From Syntrophomonas sp. (GTDB lineage: Bacteria > Bacillota > Syntrophomonadia > Syntrophomonadales > Syntrophomonadaceae), in the NCBI GenBank assembly GCA_016841245.1, contig JAENZN010000018.1, positions 1-64,000 on the forward strand: a DNA stretch of 64,000 nt, read 5' to 3'. The notes beneath the pieces were generated by a model. That model searched no databases, had not been told where the DNA came from, and saw only the letters and a list, made by a program, of their open reading frames with translations. Position numbers and translations under genes: made by a program. Below are positions 17,060-26,739 of the stretch, piece after piece; position 1 is the first letter of the stretch, and each line of letters opens with the position of its first letter.

Positions 17060-19940
17060 AGAAACCCCCGACAATCATAATTAGTAATTGATCATACAGT
17101 TCCATTAATGCGGTATCATCAGCAAATTGATCTTTAATTTCATTTGCTTCTTCTTTTTCTCCTGACTGATAAAGGGATGCAGCATACCATATGCTGGCTT
17201 TTTGTATATTATCTGGCAAATTTTTCAGGTCACTGGGATAAAACTTTACATAATCAATTCTGAATGTTGTTCCTTCTGCCACACTGCCTGTTCCTAATCT
17301 AAAACTACGTTGATTAAGACCTTCACCATGCTTAAGCACCTGCTGAGCCACCTGCCAGATAGTACCGTCCTGTATATCCTCATTTCCGTTATAAAAAGTA
17401 AAGCTGGTATTTTCCGACTGCTCCCCTGAATAAACCTTTCCCCATATTCCCAGCTTAGGTCCCTTCTCTCCTTCCGGGCTGTTGCTGCATATGATTACTT
17501 TATAACGTACTTCTGTGATATACTCTTGACCAGCAATCACCGGTATACTGCTGCCAAGTGATAATATTGTTGGCCAATCATACATGTCATGCTTGGCAGT
17601 CATCTCCATACATTTGTCATTGCTGGCTTCTTCATCCTCAACCACTGCTGCTTTCCAGTTTTCATTTTCAAATTTGGTGTTTTCAAAAAATGGGTCGGCA
17701 AATTCCAGAGTCAGCATGTTATCTGTCATTGGTTCTAGAGTATAAGCTGCTGCCTGGTAATTACCTGAAACATAGTGGGCTTTGCCTGCAGCAACTTGCG
17801 AATCATAGGATAAATTAAACTCATTCTTTTCTTTGCTTTCAAGTCTTTCTCGCTGTTTACCTGCTTTCTCAGTAAGTGAAAGGATTTCCTGGGCATATTG
17901 CTGTGTTTTCGCTATATCTTTATCACAATAAGCTTCTATCCCTACCTGCAGAGCATTAATAGCGGCATTATATGAATTGATGTCCCAGGGATTTGCTGTA
18001 ACAGCAGCCTGCGCCTGTTTTATCCCCTGATCTACATCTCCCATCTGTGCACTGATGCTGTATAGTATCCCGCGGGCTCTAATGTTGAAGGGTGCTGTTT
18101 GGTCCACTTTATTCATTTCATCGTAAGCTTTGTTTAAATATTCCCGAGACACATCGGTATTGTCTGCCTGCACCTGTCTATAAATTATGGCATATATTTG
18201 CGCCAGGTTGGCATGGTACATACAGTTATATGAATCCCATATTACTGCCTGCTTATAATATTTTTCAGCCCCACTTAGTTCCTCCAGCTGTTTGCTTTGG
18301 TTTTCAGCCTCCTGCATTCTTTCTAAGGCGCCCTGTCCTTTACTTGCATAACTATCTGCCAGGGCAAAGGAGCTTCCACAGGCTAATAATAACAGGGCTA
18401 TTAATGAAGCAGCGGTAATATTTATAAAAGGTATATTAGGGACCAGCTTGTTTTGGGTAATGTTTTCCACTTGACCAGCTGAATTGATCAGTGCCAATAA
18501 TGTCCATAATAAAATACTTATAGCCGGTAGGGACAAATCAAAGTCTATAAAGGAATGCAAACCTATACATACCGCTGCGACAGCCGTGCCCCATATTTTA
18601 ACCATTTCGTTCTGTTCATTTCTTACTCTGCCCTTATTAACTTGATAAATTTTATATAGGCTGAAAAGAAACAATACCCATATACTCATAAAGGCAATTA
18701 TCCCCAGAGTACCAGCTTCTACCCATATCTGCAGGAATCCATTGTGAAGCTCGGCCGACCAGGCTATTTGGTCTGCATACTGATGATAAAGGGCATCCCA
18801 TCCTCCTGCTCCAGTACCGATCACAGGATGATCTTTAATTATATCCATTCCCCAGCTGGCAAAATTAAGCCGGCTGGTGAAACTGGTACTGTCTGTAGCA
18901 CTTACTCCCGATATTTCATTAAGGATTTGATTAGAAATCTGATTCTGATTGTTTAGGAACAGGCTGGTACTGCCTATTACAACTACAAGAATTATTGTTC
19001 CTATCAGAATAGGTAATTGTTTTTTCTTCCCGCTGCTTAACTTGGCCATTACTTCCCATAAGATTGGTGCCAGAAGACTGAGTACCAGACCAATCAGGAA
19101 AAATACTATCGCTGTTCCGGTATTTCCATTTAAAATAGCGGGAATAAACCCGGCTGCGGCAATCAGTACTGCTACCGCACTTAATGCCAGACTATATGCG
19201 GCTCTAATCCGGTACTGTCCCGGCATGACTACCAGCAATAGTATGGCCCCGATGATTATTATCAGCCAGGCTCCCTTGGAAAAGGTGGCCAGAGTTACCA
19301 GTAATAATAGGTAGGTGATGCCTGCATAAAGCAGCCTCCATTTTAATTCCTGACTGCTTATCCACTGGCTGATTGCTATTAAGGCCATGACCCCTAAATA
19401 TAGTCCGGCAGCATTGGAATATTGCATAGTGGTGTTGATCGCTCTGCCATTAAAAGCATCCGGATAATTATAATAACCCCAGGCAGCCAGAATTCCTATA
19501 AGTGCTACCCCTGTCGCACTGGCCAGCAATATTTTTAATATATTGTCATAATCGCGGTAAGTCTTTACTATTTCGCTGATTATCCAGAAAATCATGGAAT
19601 AATTAAGGACCTTGAGAAAACCATATAGTGCTTCTCCCTTATCTACCGCTCCCAGCAGTGACAGGAGATAAGCCCCGGTATAGGCCAGCACGGCCAGGTC
19701 CAGGGGAGTTTTCAAGAATGTATAATCCCGATTGATTATCTTCTGACTCCATACACCTATAAAGACCAGAGCTGTAATGATATGGGTTATAAACATCTCT
19801 TTGGCAAAGAAAAGACCCCGGAAATAAGGGGGATAAAATAGTAATAGGCCGGCAGCAATAAACATGGCTGTCGGCAGCCAGGGAACACTTCTGGTTGCGG
19901 TTTTTGAGGCTTTTTGGTTTTTGGATTTCTTTTTTGACAT
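17043..19940 (-). CDS. O-antigen ligase-like membrane protein with TPR and C-terminal beta-sandwich-like domain
   Basis: About 965 residues. The first ~530 hold 12 or more membrane helices with the Wzy_C/O-antigen ligase core, including GTGAGGWDALYHQYADQI and ELHNGFLQIWVEAGTLG. Next come tetratricopeptide-like helices (about 560-760: AEKYYKQAVIWDSYNCMYHA, ANLAQIYAIIYR). Finally there is a beta-rich region (about 770-930: DPFFENTKFENENW, VIAGQEYITEVRYKV, RIDYVKFYPSD) that resembles carbohydrate-binding modules of the CBM4/9 kind. It likely joins or polymerises surface glycan outside the membrane. I chose ATG 19940, with AAGGAG upstream; the 35 residues open before it come from the neighbouring repeat array. 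Confidence 0.82.
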   Translation of the reverse strand: MSKKKSKNQKASKTATRSVPWLPTAMFIAAGLLLFYPPYFRGLFFAKEMFITHIITALVFIGVWSQKIINRDYTFLKTPLDLAVLAYTGAYLLSLLGAVDKGEALYGFLKVLNYSMIFWIISEIVKTYRDYDNILKILLASATGVALIGILAAWGYYNYPDAFNGRAINTTMQYSNAAGLYLGVMALIAISQWISSQELKWRLLYAGITYLLLLVTLATFSKGAWLIIIIGAILLLVVMPGQYRIRAAYSLALSAVAVLIAAAGFIPAILNGNTGTAIVFFLIGLVLSLLAPILWEVMAKLSSGKKKQLPILIGTIILVVVIGSTSLFLNNQNQISNQILNEISGVSATDSTSFTSRLNFASWGMDIIKDHPVIGTGAGGWDALYHQYADQIAWSAELHNGFLQIWVEAGTLGIIAFMSIWVLFLFSLYKIYQVNKGRVRNEQNEMVKIWGTAVAAVCIGLHSFIDFDLSLPAISILLWTLLALINSAGQVENITQNKLVPNIPFINITAASLIALLLLACGSSFALADSYASKGQGALERMQEAENQSKQLEELSGAEKYYKQAVIWDSYNCMYHANLAQIYAIIYRQVQADNTDVSREYLNKAYDEMNKVDQTAPFNIRARGILYSISAQMGDVDQGIKQAQAAVTANPWDINSYNAAINALQVGIEAYCDKDIAKTQQYAQEILSLTEKAGKQRERLESKEKNEFNLSYDSQVAAGKAHYVSGNYQAAAYTLEPMTDNMLTLEFADPFFENTKFENENWKAAVVEDEEASNDKCMEMTAKHDMYDWPTILSLGSSIPVIAGQEYITEVRYKVIICSNSPEGEKGPKLGIWGKVYSGEQSENTSFTFYNGNEDIQDGTIWQVAQQVLKHGEGLNQRSFRLGTGSVAEGTTFRIDYVKFYPSDLKNLPDNIQKASIWYAASLYQSGEKEEANEIKDQFADDTALMELYDQLLIMIVGGFYVLLD

Positions 19941-19974
19941 TATGTACTCCTTAGTGTTAGGTGTTAGGGAAGAA

Positions 19975-21130
19975 CCTATAGGCCGCTGACTTCGCTGACT
20001 CATATGACTTACGCAGACCTTTTTATTCTGTTTTGCTTTTTGCATTATTTTCTTTTAATTTTTGTGTCATTACCAAAGTTTATCAATATAACTGTTAGGC
20101 ATTTGGGACGAGGCGTTAGGCCGCTGACTTCACTGACTTTTATGACCTACGCAGACTTATTTATTTTATTTTACTTTTTTGCATTATTTTTTCTTTTGAT
20201 TTTTATACCATCATCAAAGTTTATTAATATATCTGTTAGGCTTTTGGGACGAGGCGCTAGGCCGCTGACTTCACTGACTTTTATGACTTACGCAGACTTT
20301 TTCATTTTATTCTACTTTTTTGCATTATTTTTCTTTTAATTTTTATATCATCGCCAAAGTTAATCAACAAACCTATTTCTATATCAGTGGCTTTCAAATA
20401 ATTTATTAACTGAGCTTCATGTGCTTTTGATATATCGCTAGCAACTTTCAGTTCAACTATCACTTTATCTTCTATGAACAAATCTGCAACATATTCACCT
20501 ATAACAATTTTTTCATAAAGTACCTTTATTGGATACTGTTGTATTACTTTTATTTCTTGCATTCTCAACTCTATTGCCAGAGCATTTTCATAGACTTTTT
20601 CTAAAAAACCAGCACCTAGCTTGTGCCAAACTGTATATGCACAACCGATGATTTTTTCAGTTAGATCGCTGTATAGATAGTTTTGGTTCATGTCTGACTC
20701 CAGAGGAATAGGCCGCTGACTTCACTGACTTTTATGACTTACGCAGACCTTTTTATTTTATTTTGCTTTTTTCCATTATTTTTCTTTTAATTTTTATATC
20801 ATCATCAAAGTTTGTTAATATATCTGTTAGGCTTTTGGGACGAGGCGTTAGGCCGCTGACCTCGCTGACTTTTGTGACTTTCGCAGACCTCTTTTATTTG
20901 GTTTTATTATTATGCATTATTTTTTCTTTTGATTTTTATACAATCATCAAAGTTTATTAATATATCTGTTAGGCATTTGGGGAGAGGCGTTAGGCCGCTG
21001 ACTTCGCTGACTTTTATGACCTACGCAGACTTTTTTATTTTGTTTTATTTTTTTTCATATTTTTTCCCAATTTTTATATCATCACCGAAGTTTATTAATA
21101 ACCCTACTTTTATAACTGTTAGGCGGGAGG
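19975..21130. repeat. array of ~140-bp repeats around a GxxExxY gene
   Basis: A conserved motif starting GGCCGCTGAC(T/C)TC(A/G)CTGAC occurs at 19981, 20119, 20260, 20711, 20851 and 20993, with spacings 138, 141, 451, 140 and 142; the 451 gap contains the GxxExxY gene. Each unit also carries, on the minus strand, a copy of that gene's 3' end. The real gene has LLINFGDDIKIKRK. The unit ending near 21125 reads TVIKVGLLINFGDDIKIGKK, the first reads LINFGNDTKIKRK, and the second LINFDDGIKIKRK. The units are thus decayed 3' ends of GxxExxY genes plus their downstream flank, amplified in tandem. Confidence 0.85.
20302..20691 (-). CDS. GxxExxY protein
   Basis: A 129-residue member of the GxxExxY family. 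The naming motif lies in KLGAGFLEKVYENALAIEL (about 23-41: G-F-L-E-K-V-Y). The following core (EYVADLFIEDKVIVELKVAS, about 68-87) has the D...E-x-K pattern of PDDEXK-type nuclease folds. The biological role of the family is not established. GGAG lies seven bases before the ATG. The gene stands alone between wzz and the ligase and is flanked on both sides by repeats derived from its own 3' end, so it behaves like a small selfish or mobile unit (inference). Confidence 0.88.
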   Translation of the reverse strand: MNQNYLYSDLTEKIIGCAYTVWHKLGAGFLEKVYENALAIELRMQEIKVIQQYPIKVLYEKIVIGEYVADLFIEDKVIVELKVASDISKAHEAQLINYLKATDIEIGLLINFGDDIKIKRKIMQKSRIK

Positions 21131-21142
21131 CGGATAAACTCC

Positions 21143-22438
21143 TTACTCTTTACCCCTAACCCCTGTCTCCTCACTTTCGTCCCCTTCTCGCATGTATTCG
21201 ATGAAGAATACTGCTAGGGTGGACATCATTAGGCCGAGGATGCCGGCGATGGCTACGTTTAACATTTTGTTGGGTTTTACTGGTTTTTCCGGCACTAATG
21301 CTGCGGAGGTGGTGGTTATGCTGTTTTCGGCCAGGTTAATATTACCGGATATCTTCAACTCCGCTATTTTGGCGGTCAATAGATCTACATTGGTTTCTCT
21401 CCGGGTTACTTCGTTTTGCAGTTTAGTTTCTTCAATTTGATTTTCGGTCAGTTGGGCTTCCAGGTCAGGTATTTCTTGTTCCAACCGGGCAATGTTGGTT
21501 TTGGTTGTTTTTATACCGGCTTCTGTTTCCGCCAGCTGCGATGATTTATCATTTAATAGATTATACAGGTTGATGTAGGCTTCATTGATATTTTCTCTGA
21601 CTACCTTACCGTCTTTTATATCTATGCCATCCATATCTACCGGTAATACCCCGTCGGCAGTTTCATTAGTTAATAGAGTAACTGGGGTTTCGGCCAGACT
21701 TTTCTGCAGCTGCTCAACACCTTTTTCCAGGCCGGCATACTGTATTTCCAGGAGTGCAAGACTAGACTGAAAAGTCCCCAGATCTGAATTCTTCTGGGCA
21801 AGTTGAGTGCTGAGGAATTCGATAGACCTGGAACTGAGCTTATATTCTTTTAATTTGTCGTTTGCAGCCTCTAGCTCATCCTCTTCACCTTGCAGCAGTT
21901 TGTTTTCCATTGTTTCCACAGAATTCTTCAATTTTTGGTTATTTATCTGGGTTATATAAAGGACAAATTCTTCTCTCAGGGTATTGGATATCTGGGCAGC
22001 TAATTTCGGGTCACTGTTGCTTATAGTTATTTTCATAAGGTTGGTATCTTCTAATTGTTCAGCTGTTATCATAGCCCCCAGCTGCCTGCGGCTATAGGGA
22101 AGTTTCATTTTATCAATAACCGTCTGCAGGACTGAGGCCGTTTTCAGCTGCTGTACACAGCTTTCCACACTCATATAGGGCAGTTCTCCCAGTTCATCGA
22201 CTATATCTTCCATATTGCTTGACTCTGCGTTTTTGCTATTTTCGGTTTGGGCTACAGCTACTATGGTGCTTGCTTCATATACCGGGTCTAAAAAGTAAAT
22301 ACTTATTATTCCACTCAGCAGCATCGCCACCATAGTTACGCTGACAATGGTATATTTCCATTTACTCAGTGTTTTCAAAATATCCCGCAGGTCTATTTCT
22401 TCCTCAATGTATTCGTATCCGTTATTTTCTCTGCTCAT
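21143..22438 (-). CDS. Wzz/GumC-like chain-length determinant protein
   Basis: A 431-residue polysaccharide co-polymerase. A cytoplasmic start (YEYIEEEIDLRDILKTLSKW) is followed by a first membrane helix (about 31-52), a long extracytoplasmic domain (about 53-395) with extensive coiled coil (about 170-370), and a second helix (about 392-412) preceded by the proline-rich PEKPVKPNKML typical of Wzz. It sets polymer length with Wzy. No fused tyrosine kinase is present and none lies nearby in the window. AGGAGAG precedes the ATG. Confidence 0.9.
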   Translation of the reverse strand: MSRENNGYEYIEEEIDLRDILKTLSKWKYTIVSVTMVAMLLSGIISIYFLDPVYEASTIVAVAQTENSKNAESSNMEDIVDELGELPYMSVESCVQQLKTASVLQTVIDKMKLPYSRRQLGAMITAEQLEDTNLMKITISNSDPKLAAQISNTLREEFVLYITQINNQKLKNSVETMENKLLQGEEDELEAANDKLKEYKLSSRSIEFLSTQLAQKNSDLGTFQSSLALLEIQYAGLEKGVEQLQKSLAETPVTLLTNETADGVLPVDMDGIDIKDGKVVRENINEAYINLYNLLNDKSSQLAETEAGIKTTKTNIARLEQEIPDLEAQLTENQIEETKLQNEVTRRETNVDLLTAKIAELKISGNINLAENSITTTSAALVPEKPVKPNKMLNVAIAGILGLMMSTLAVFFIEYMREGDESEETGVRGKE

Positions 22439-22634
22439 AATCTCTCCTACAATATCTGTTGTTTAGCTGCCATTGATTTCTCAAGCATTATTTATGTATT
22501 AAATAAATGCCATGTCTTATTTGAATTCAACATAATTTCCTTTTTTCCTCTATAAATTGGTTTCTTTCCTCTTATATCTTTAAAAAAGCACCAAAATATG
22601 GCTAAAAGCATAGCACTTTCCCCGAACAACTTAA

Positions 22635-22710
22635 GGTGTCAGGCACTGACTTATTAACCTATTCTCTCAGCACTCCAAAGGAATAAGCTAATAAGTCAGT
22701 ACCTGACACC
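22635..22710. repeat. long inverted repeat, GGTGTCAGGC family
   Basis: Arms 22635-22656 and 22689-22710 (22 bases, one mismatch) begin with GGTGTCAGGCACTGAC and enclose a 32-base loop. It lies just past the amidase stop codon and could act as its transcription terminator. It shares its GTCAGGC start with the palindromes at 37651 and 42419, so it belongs to a dispersed repeat family. Confidence 0.8.
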
Positions 22711-22717
22711 CTGCTCG

Positions 22718-25117
22718 TTATTTTCCTAAATATTCAAGAATTCCATCAGCAATCGCCTGGGCTGCTCGTTTCTGGTAGCTGCTGGTTACCAGTAAGGCGT
22801 TCTCTTCCGGGTTGCTGAGAAAAGATATTTCAGTAAGGGCTGATGGCATTTGGGTTTTAACCAGAACGGTAAACGCTTGATTTTGTTTTACGCCCCGATC
22901 CGTCCTGCCCAGGGTATTGACCAGCTGGTCCTGAATACAGTTAGCCAGTCTGGAGCGCTCAGCTTTCTGCCAGAACAAATCGTAATCATCAATAGGAGCC
23001 CAATAGTAAGTTTCGGTTCCATGAGCGTCGGAATTGGTGGTCGAATTACTATGAATGCTTACAAATATGGCGGCATTTAGCTCATTGGCAAGCTCTGCTC
23101 GCTCGCTGAGGGTTAAATAGGTATCATCGGTACGAGTATATTCAACATTAACTCCCTGCTTTTCCAGGATCTGCCCTACCCGCAGGGCAACGGCCAAATT
23201 AATTCCTTTCTCCTGGGTCCCGAAGCCAATAGCACCGGAGTCCTTTCCGCCATGTCCGGGATCTAATACTACAACATTTGATCTTTGAGCCTGACTTTTC
23301 TTCCCGGAAGTGAGGACAATATTCAGGGCATTATCATCCGGGGTTTGAAACACCTGGTAATCTCCAATGCCTTTAGTATCTACCGTTATGGTAGTCAGTG
23401 GATTATTAGTTCCTCTCTGACTGATAGTCATTTCCTTCAGAACCGGGCTGATGCTGTATTTATATTCAGTACGTTCCAGGCCCATAGCAGTATCTTCCAG
23501 TTGCACTTCCAGGGTATCTCCATCTATGCTGCTGCTGAACTCACAGGGCGCCAGGGTGTATATAATAACGTTATCCCCGGTAGTCCCTGCTACTTCCCGG
23601 CTGATCTTAACAATCTGGTTGGGAATAAGCAGCACTTCTTTTTTTCCCCTGTTTTCACTGGCAGTACTATATTGGGTGCCGGCGGGAAGGGTGATTTTAA
23701 CGGTGGAATTATAATTTTCATTCTCCGCTGTAAGGGTAAGTTTGCCTGCCCCGATGTCTTCAGTTAATCCAGTATCGTTAATCACGGTCTTGCTGTTTAT
23801 TTCGTAAGTTATCTGATTGGCAGATTCTTTGATATCAGCCTTTATCACTGAGCCAGATTCCATAACTACCCTGATGCCATCCTGATCTCTGGATGAAGAT
23901 ATCCAGATTTTATCAGATGGTATGACCACCGGCATTACCACTGCGGAATCAGTGGCGGAGGTTCCCGTATCTACCTCCGGCGGTTCTGATTGCTCAGCTT
24001 CCCAGGCTACATCCACTACCCAGCCGGCTACCCAGGCTGTCGTTCCTCCCCGGCTGACTTGATACCAGCCATCCTGTTCTGCCAGTACCCCTAGTTTTTC
24101 TCCCTCTAGAGCACTGGCTACCGCACTGTATTGGGTAGATGGACCGCTGCGCAAGTTTATCTTATCCTCATTTACTACTACGGTATTCACCTGTGCCGAG
24201 GCAGTACCATTGGAAGACGAACTGCCACTGGCAATACTTATAGTCCGGGTAGTTCCATTCCAGTCCACCGTGCCTCCAAAGGCTTCCCCTACGAATCGGA
24301 GTGGAGCCAGGGTCCTGCTCTGGGATATTTTAGCCGGAACATCCAGGGGCCATTCTAAGCCATTAACTGTAGGCTGGGTAGATCCAATAGGAAGGACTAC
24401 CGTGGTGCTGCCCTTTACGGCAGTTACAGTACGGGTGGCCTCGTTCCACTGCACTGATGCTCCCATGGCCTCAAATATTGCCCGCAGGGGTACTAGAGTT
24501 CTGCTATTTTCTATAATCGGCTCCACATCAAAACTTAATTTTTTATTATCCAAATAGACTACCGGCGTCTGACTGCTGGACGCTGCTGATGGTTCAACGG
24601 CAGCTGCCGCCGGACTGCTTGAACTGCCGCCGGAACTCTGGGTAATTTTCTCAACCAGAAAGGATGCCACGTAACAGCTTAACCCGTCCGCATTTTTCAC
24701 CTGGTACCATTCACCTGACGAACCCAGCAAAGTCAATATATCACCTTTGTTGGCCTGCCCAACTTTATCATAGCTGGTATCCGGCCCTGACCTCAGATTG
24801 ACCGGGTCCCCGATAACCTTTACCTGTTCTTCCTGGGTTATCTTGATTAAAGAACTGCTGACCCATCCGGTCAGGCTGCCTTTGCTTATCTTATACCAGT
24901 CATTCTGACTGTCAATTATCTTAACTTCCGTATCCTGTAATAAGTTTCCATCAATAGTATAACTGCTGCCCGGTCCTGACCTGACATTAACTACGCTGCC
25001 GGTTATTATTCCACTGGATGCATAGGCATAGGCCGGCAGAAAAATCGTGAGAAATACTGCTATGATTAAGAGCATTACCGGGTTTTTTATGTAATAGCCG
25101 CCTGGTTTATCTAACAT
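22718..25117 (-). CDS. N-acetylmuramoyl-L-alanine amidase with SH3 and copper-amine-oxidase-like domains
   Basis: A secreted 799-residue peptidoglycan hydrolase. It has a signal peptide ending at AYAYASS; two bacterial SH3 domains (VVNVRSGPGSSY near 42, VNLRSGPDTSY near 105); a pair of copper-amine-oxidase N-terminal-like segments (SRTLVPLRAIFEAMGASVQW near 205, SRTLAPLRFVGEAFGGTVDW near 270); a third SH3 domain (INLRSGPSTQY near 322); and an AMIN-like beta region. The C-terminal Amidase_3 domain has Zn ligands in LDPGHGGKDSGA, QEKGINL and VSIHSNS, and the catalytic glutamate in ALTEISFLSN. It cleaves the peptide from muramic acid. I chose ATG 25117, seven bases after AGGAG. Confidence 0.9.
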   Translation of the reverse strand: MLDKPGGYYIKNPVMLLIIAVFLTIFLPAYAYASSGIITGSVVNVRSGPGSSYTIDGNLLQDTEVKIIDSQNDWYKISKGSLTGWVSSSLIKITQEEQVKVIGDPVNLRSGPDTSYDKVGQANKGDILTLLGSSGEWYQVKNADGLSCYVASFLVEKITQSSGGSSSSPAAAAVEPSAASSSQTPVVYLDNKKLSFDVEPIIENSRTLVPLRAIFEAMGASVQWNEATRTVTAVKGSTTVVLPIGSTQPTVNGLEWPLDVPAKISQSRTLAPLRFVGEAFGGTVDWNGTTRTISIASGSSSSNGTASAQVNTVVVNEDKINLRSGPSTQYSAVASALEGEKLGVLAEQDGWYQVSRGGTTAWVAGWVVDVAWEAEQSEPPEVDTGTSATDSAVVMPVVIPSDKIWISSSRDQDGIRVVMESGSVIKADIKESANQITYEINSKTVINDTGLTEDIGAGKLTLTAENENYNSTVKITLPAGTQYSTASENRGKKEVLLIPNQIVKISREVAGTTGDNVIIYTLAPCEFSSSIDGDTLEVQLEDTAMGLERTEYKYSISPVLKEMTISQRGTNNPLTTITVDTKGIGDYQVFQTPDDNALNIVLTSGKKSQAQRSNVVVLDPGHGGKDSGAIGFGTQEKGINLAVALRVGQILEKQGVNVEYTRTDDTYLTLSERAELANELNAAIFVSIHSNSTTNSDAHGTETYYWAPIDDYDLFWQKAERSRLANCIQDQLVNTLGRTDRGVKQNQAFTVLVKTQMPSALTEISFLSNPEENALLVTSSYQKRAAQAIADGILEYLGK

Positions 25118-25595
25118 TCTCATTCTCCTTTAGTTTTTTCTGGGTGATCATAATCAGTCCGGGTTTGCTTTTATCGGTCTGTATGCCGGAGTACCCGTCG
25201 TGGGTCTCACTGCATCCGTCACTATTGAGGGATAGGCTGATAGACCCTCTATTATTATAATCGACAGGTATTCAATTGCCTTTTACGCCGGGTTTTCAGC
25301 ATTTGAGCTGTTTTTATGTCCTGAAAATGGATTGTCACAGATTACCACCTGTTTAATACTGCATTACAAGTTTTTCTCTTTCTTACCCCAAACTGCTAAT
25401 TCGACAACTTATCCGGCCTATCCTGCCCTTTCGTCTTGGAAAAACAATCCAATCTGTTTTTTTACAAATATCTAGTATTAATACTATTATCTTAACTTAA
25501 ATCTTGCACTTTAATAGTAAATTTTTGCAAAAAAATTCGCAAAAAAAGACAATAAATAGTTATTGCCCTTTCTCTAAATTTTGCTATTACTTAAT
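25118..25595. other. 478-base leader region of the amidase gene
   Basis: No gene seen. The part near the amidase (25130-25330) can fold into several short GC-rich hairpins on the minus strand (for example ACCCACGACGGGT) and has a TATAAT near 25253-25258, but I could not match it to a known riboswitch. The part near the LCP gene is very AT-rich. A promoter for the amidase probably lies here. Confidence 0.4.
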
Positions 25596-26702
25596 TTATA
25601 TATATCCTTCCGGGCCAGTAATTTCTGCAATATCACTGCTTTGATCTGCTGAATCTATTTCTGTAGAATCTGACTCGGTACCGTTATCAACCAAATGCCC
25701 GGGACTGGGCAGATTAGATCTCTCAATATCCGCCTCACTTTCGTCCTTTTGAGGTGGTACATAAACCGGATAGGGAGAGGTCTGTATAACCGCGACGGTT
25801 TTCCCCTCAAACAGATTATCCAGTAAGCAAGCGGCCTCTTCCTGGTCAGCCACCCAGTAACTCTGTTCCATGTCTCCTTCATCATTATAGACGTCATAGA
25901 AGTATCCCGGCAGGGTTTGAGTAATTATTGAGGAGGACGTAAAGCCCCGAGTCCAGTTGGCTATTTTCAGCATATCGCTTAAACCGATGTCCGTTTTCAC
26001 GTAGCTCCTTGTCTCTTTGAGCAAATCCGGGAGCTTGGTTATGGTTTTAGCCTGCAGCAGTTCATCAGCCAGAGCTACTAAAAATTCCTGCTGGTAACTG
26101 GTGCGTTCGATATCCCCATATTCGTAGCCCCGATAACGAACGAAAGCCAGGGCCTGGCAGCCATCCAGCTTCTGGGTTCCCGGATATAGGTTAATGCCTT
26201 CACTGGGCTTATACATCCGCTGGGGTACGTTGATAGTAACACCGCCGATAGTATCAATAATTTCCTTAAAACCATTGAAATCTGCTTCCACATAATAGTC
26301 AATATTGATGCTCATAAAATCTTCTACTATTTCTACCGCATATTCCGGGCCTCCAGCGTAATTGGCAGTACATATTTTATCCAGCGGACTGCCAGGTACG
26401 TCGACCTTGGTATCCCGTGGGATGGATATTACCGCTGCTTTGTCCAACTGGGGGTCAATAGAAACGAGCAGCATGGTATCCGACCGCGAGTTTTCATCTC
26501 CTGGCCGGGCATCGACACCGAGAACGAGAATATTAGTTCTTTCCCCATCTTGTTCAACAAGCTCAGTCTCTTCACCGGGATCTTCTTCTCCAGTACGATT
26601 GGTTAATACATAAGCACTGATGGCAGATCCCATGGCAAAAAACAGCAAAAATACCAGTACCGCTCCCCCAATATACTTGGCGTAAAATAAAGTTTTTTTC
26701 AT
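25596..26702 (-). CDS. LytR-CpsA-Psr (LCP) family glycopolymer transferase
   Basis: A 368-residue single-pass membrane protein. The N-terminal helix (about 8-32) is followed by the LCP domain: TNILVLGVDARPGDENSRSD (about 56-75) and TMLLVSIDPQLDKAAVISIP, with RDTKVDVP, then GGVTINVP and AFVRYRGYEYGDIERTSYQQ carrying the conserved arginines that bind the lipid pyrophosphate. LCP enzymes attach undecaprenyl-linked wall polymers to peptidoglycan. The last ~40 residues are Ser/Asp/Glu-rich. It lies 37 bases after TagO, as expected for an assembly line from initiation to attachment. Confidence 0.92.
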   Translation of the reverse strand: MKKTLFYAKYIGGAVLVFLLFFAMGSAISAYVLTNRTGEEDPGEETELVEQDGERTNILVLGVDARPGDENSRSDTMLLVSIDPQLDKAAVISIPRDTKVDVPGSPLDKICTANYAGGPEYAVEIVEDFMSINIDYYVEADFNGFKEIIDTIGGVTINVPQRMYKPSEGINLYPGTQKLDGCQALAFVRYRGYEYGDIERTSYQQEFLVALADELLQAKTITKLPDLLKETRSYVKTDIGLSDMLKIANWTRGFTSSSIITQTLPGYFYDVYNDEGDMEQSYWVADQEEAACLLDNLFEGKTVAVIQTSPYPVYVPPQKDESEADIERSNLPSPGHLVDNGTESDSTEIDSADQSSDIAEITGPEGYI

Positions 26703-26739
26703 TAATAAACCCCCTGGCTATAAAAGCTTGTCAAGCAAC

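Noticed and set aside
19941-20045. 35-residue N-terminal extension of the ligase (MQKAKQNKKVCVSHMSQRSQ...)
   Set aside because: It is the minus-strand translation of the repeat array; a good AAGGAG site precedes the ATG at 19940.
19975-21130. CRISPR array
   Set aside because: Units are ~140 bp with coding similarity across the whole unit; there are no short identical repeats with unique spacers and no cas genes.
20004-21159. plus-strand peptides with recurring RPLTSLTFMTYADLF
   Set aside because: They are translations of the DNA repeats, with no ribosome binding sites and no family likeness.
25130-25330. cyclic-di-GMP or cyclic-di-AMP riboswitch before the amidase gene
   Set aside because: Only a GCAAACC-like fragment is present; the GAAAG tetraloop and the other conserved parts are missing.
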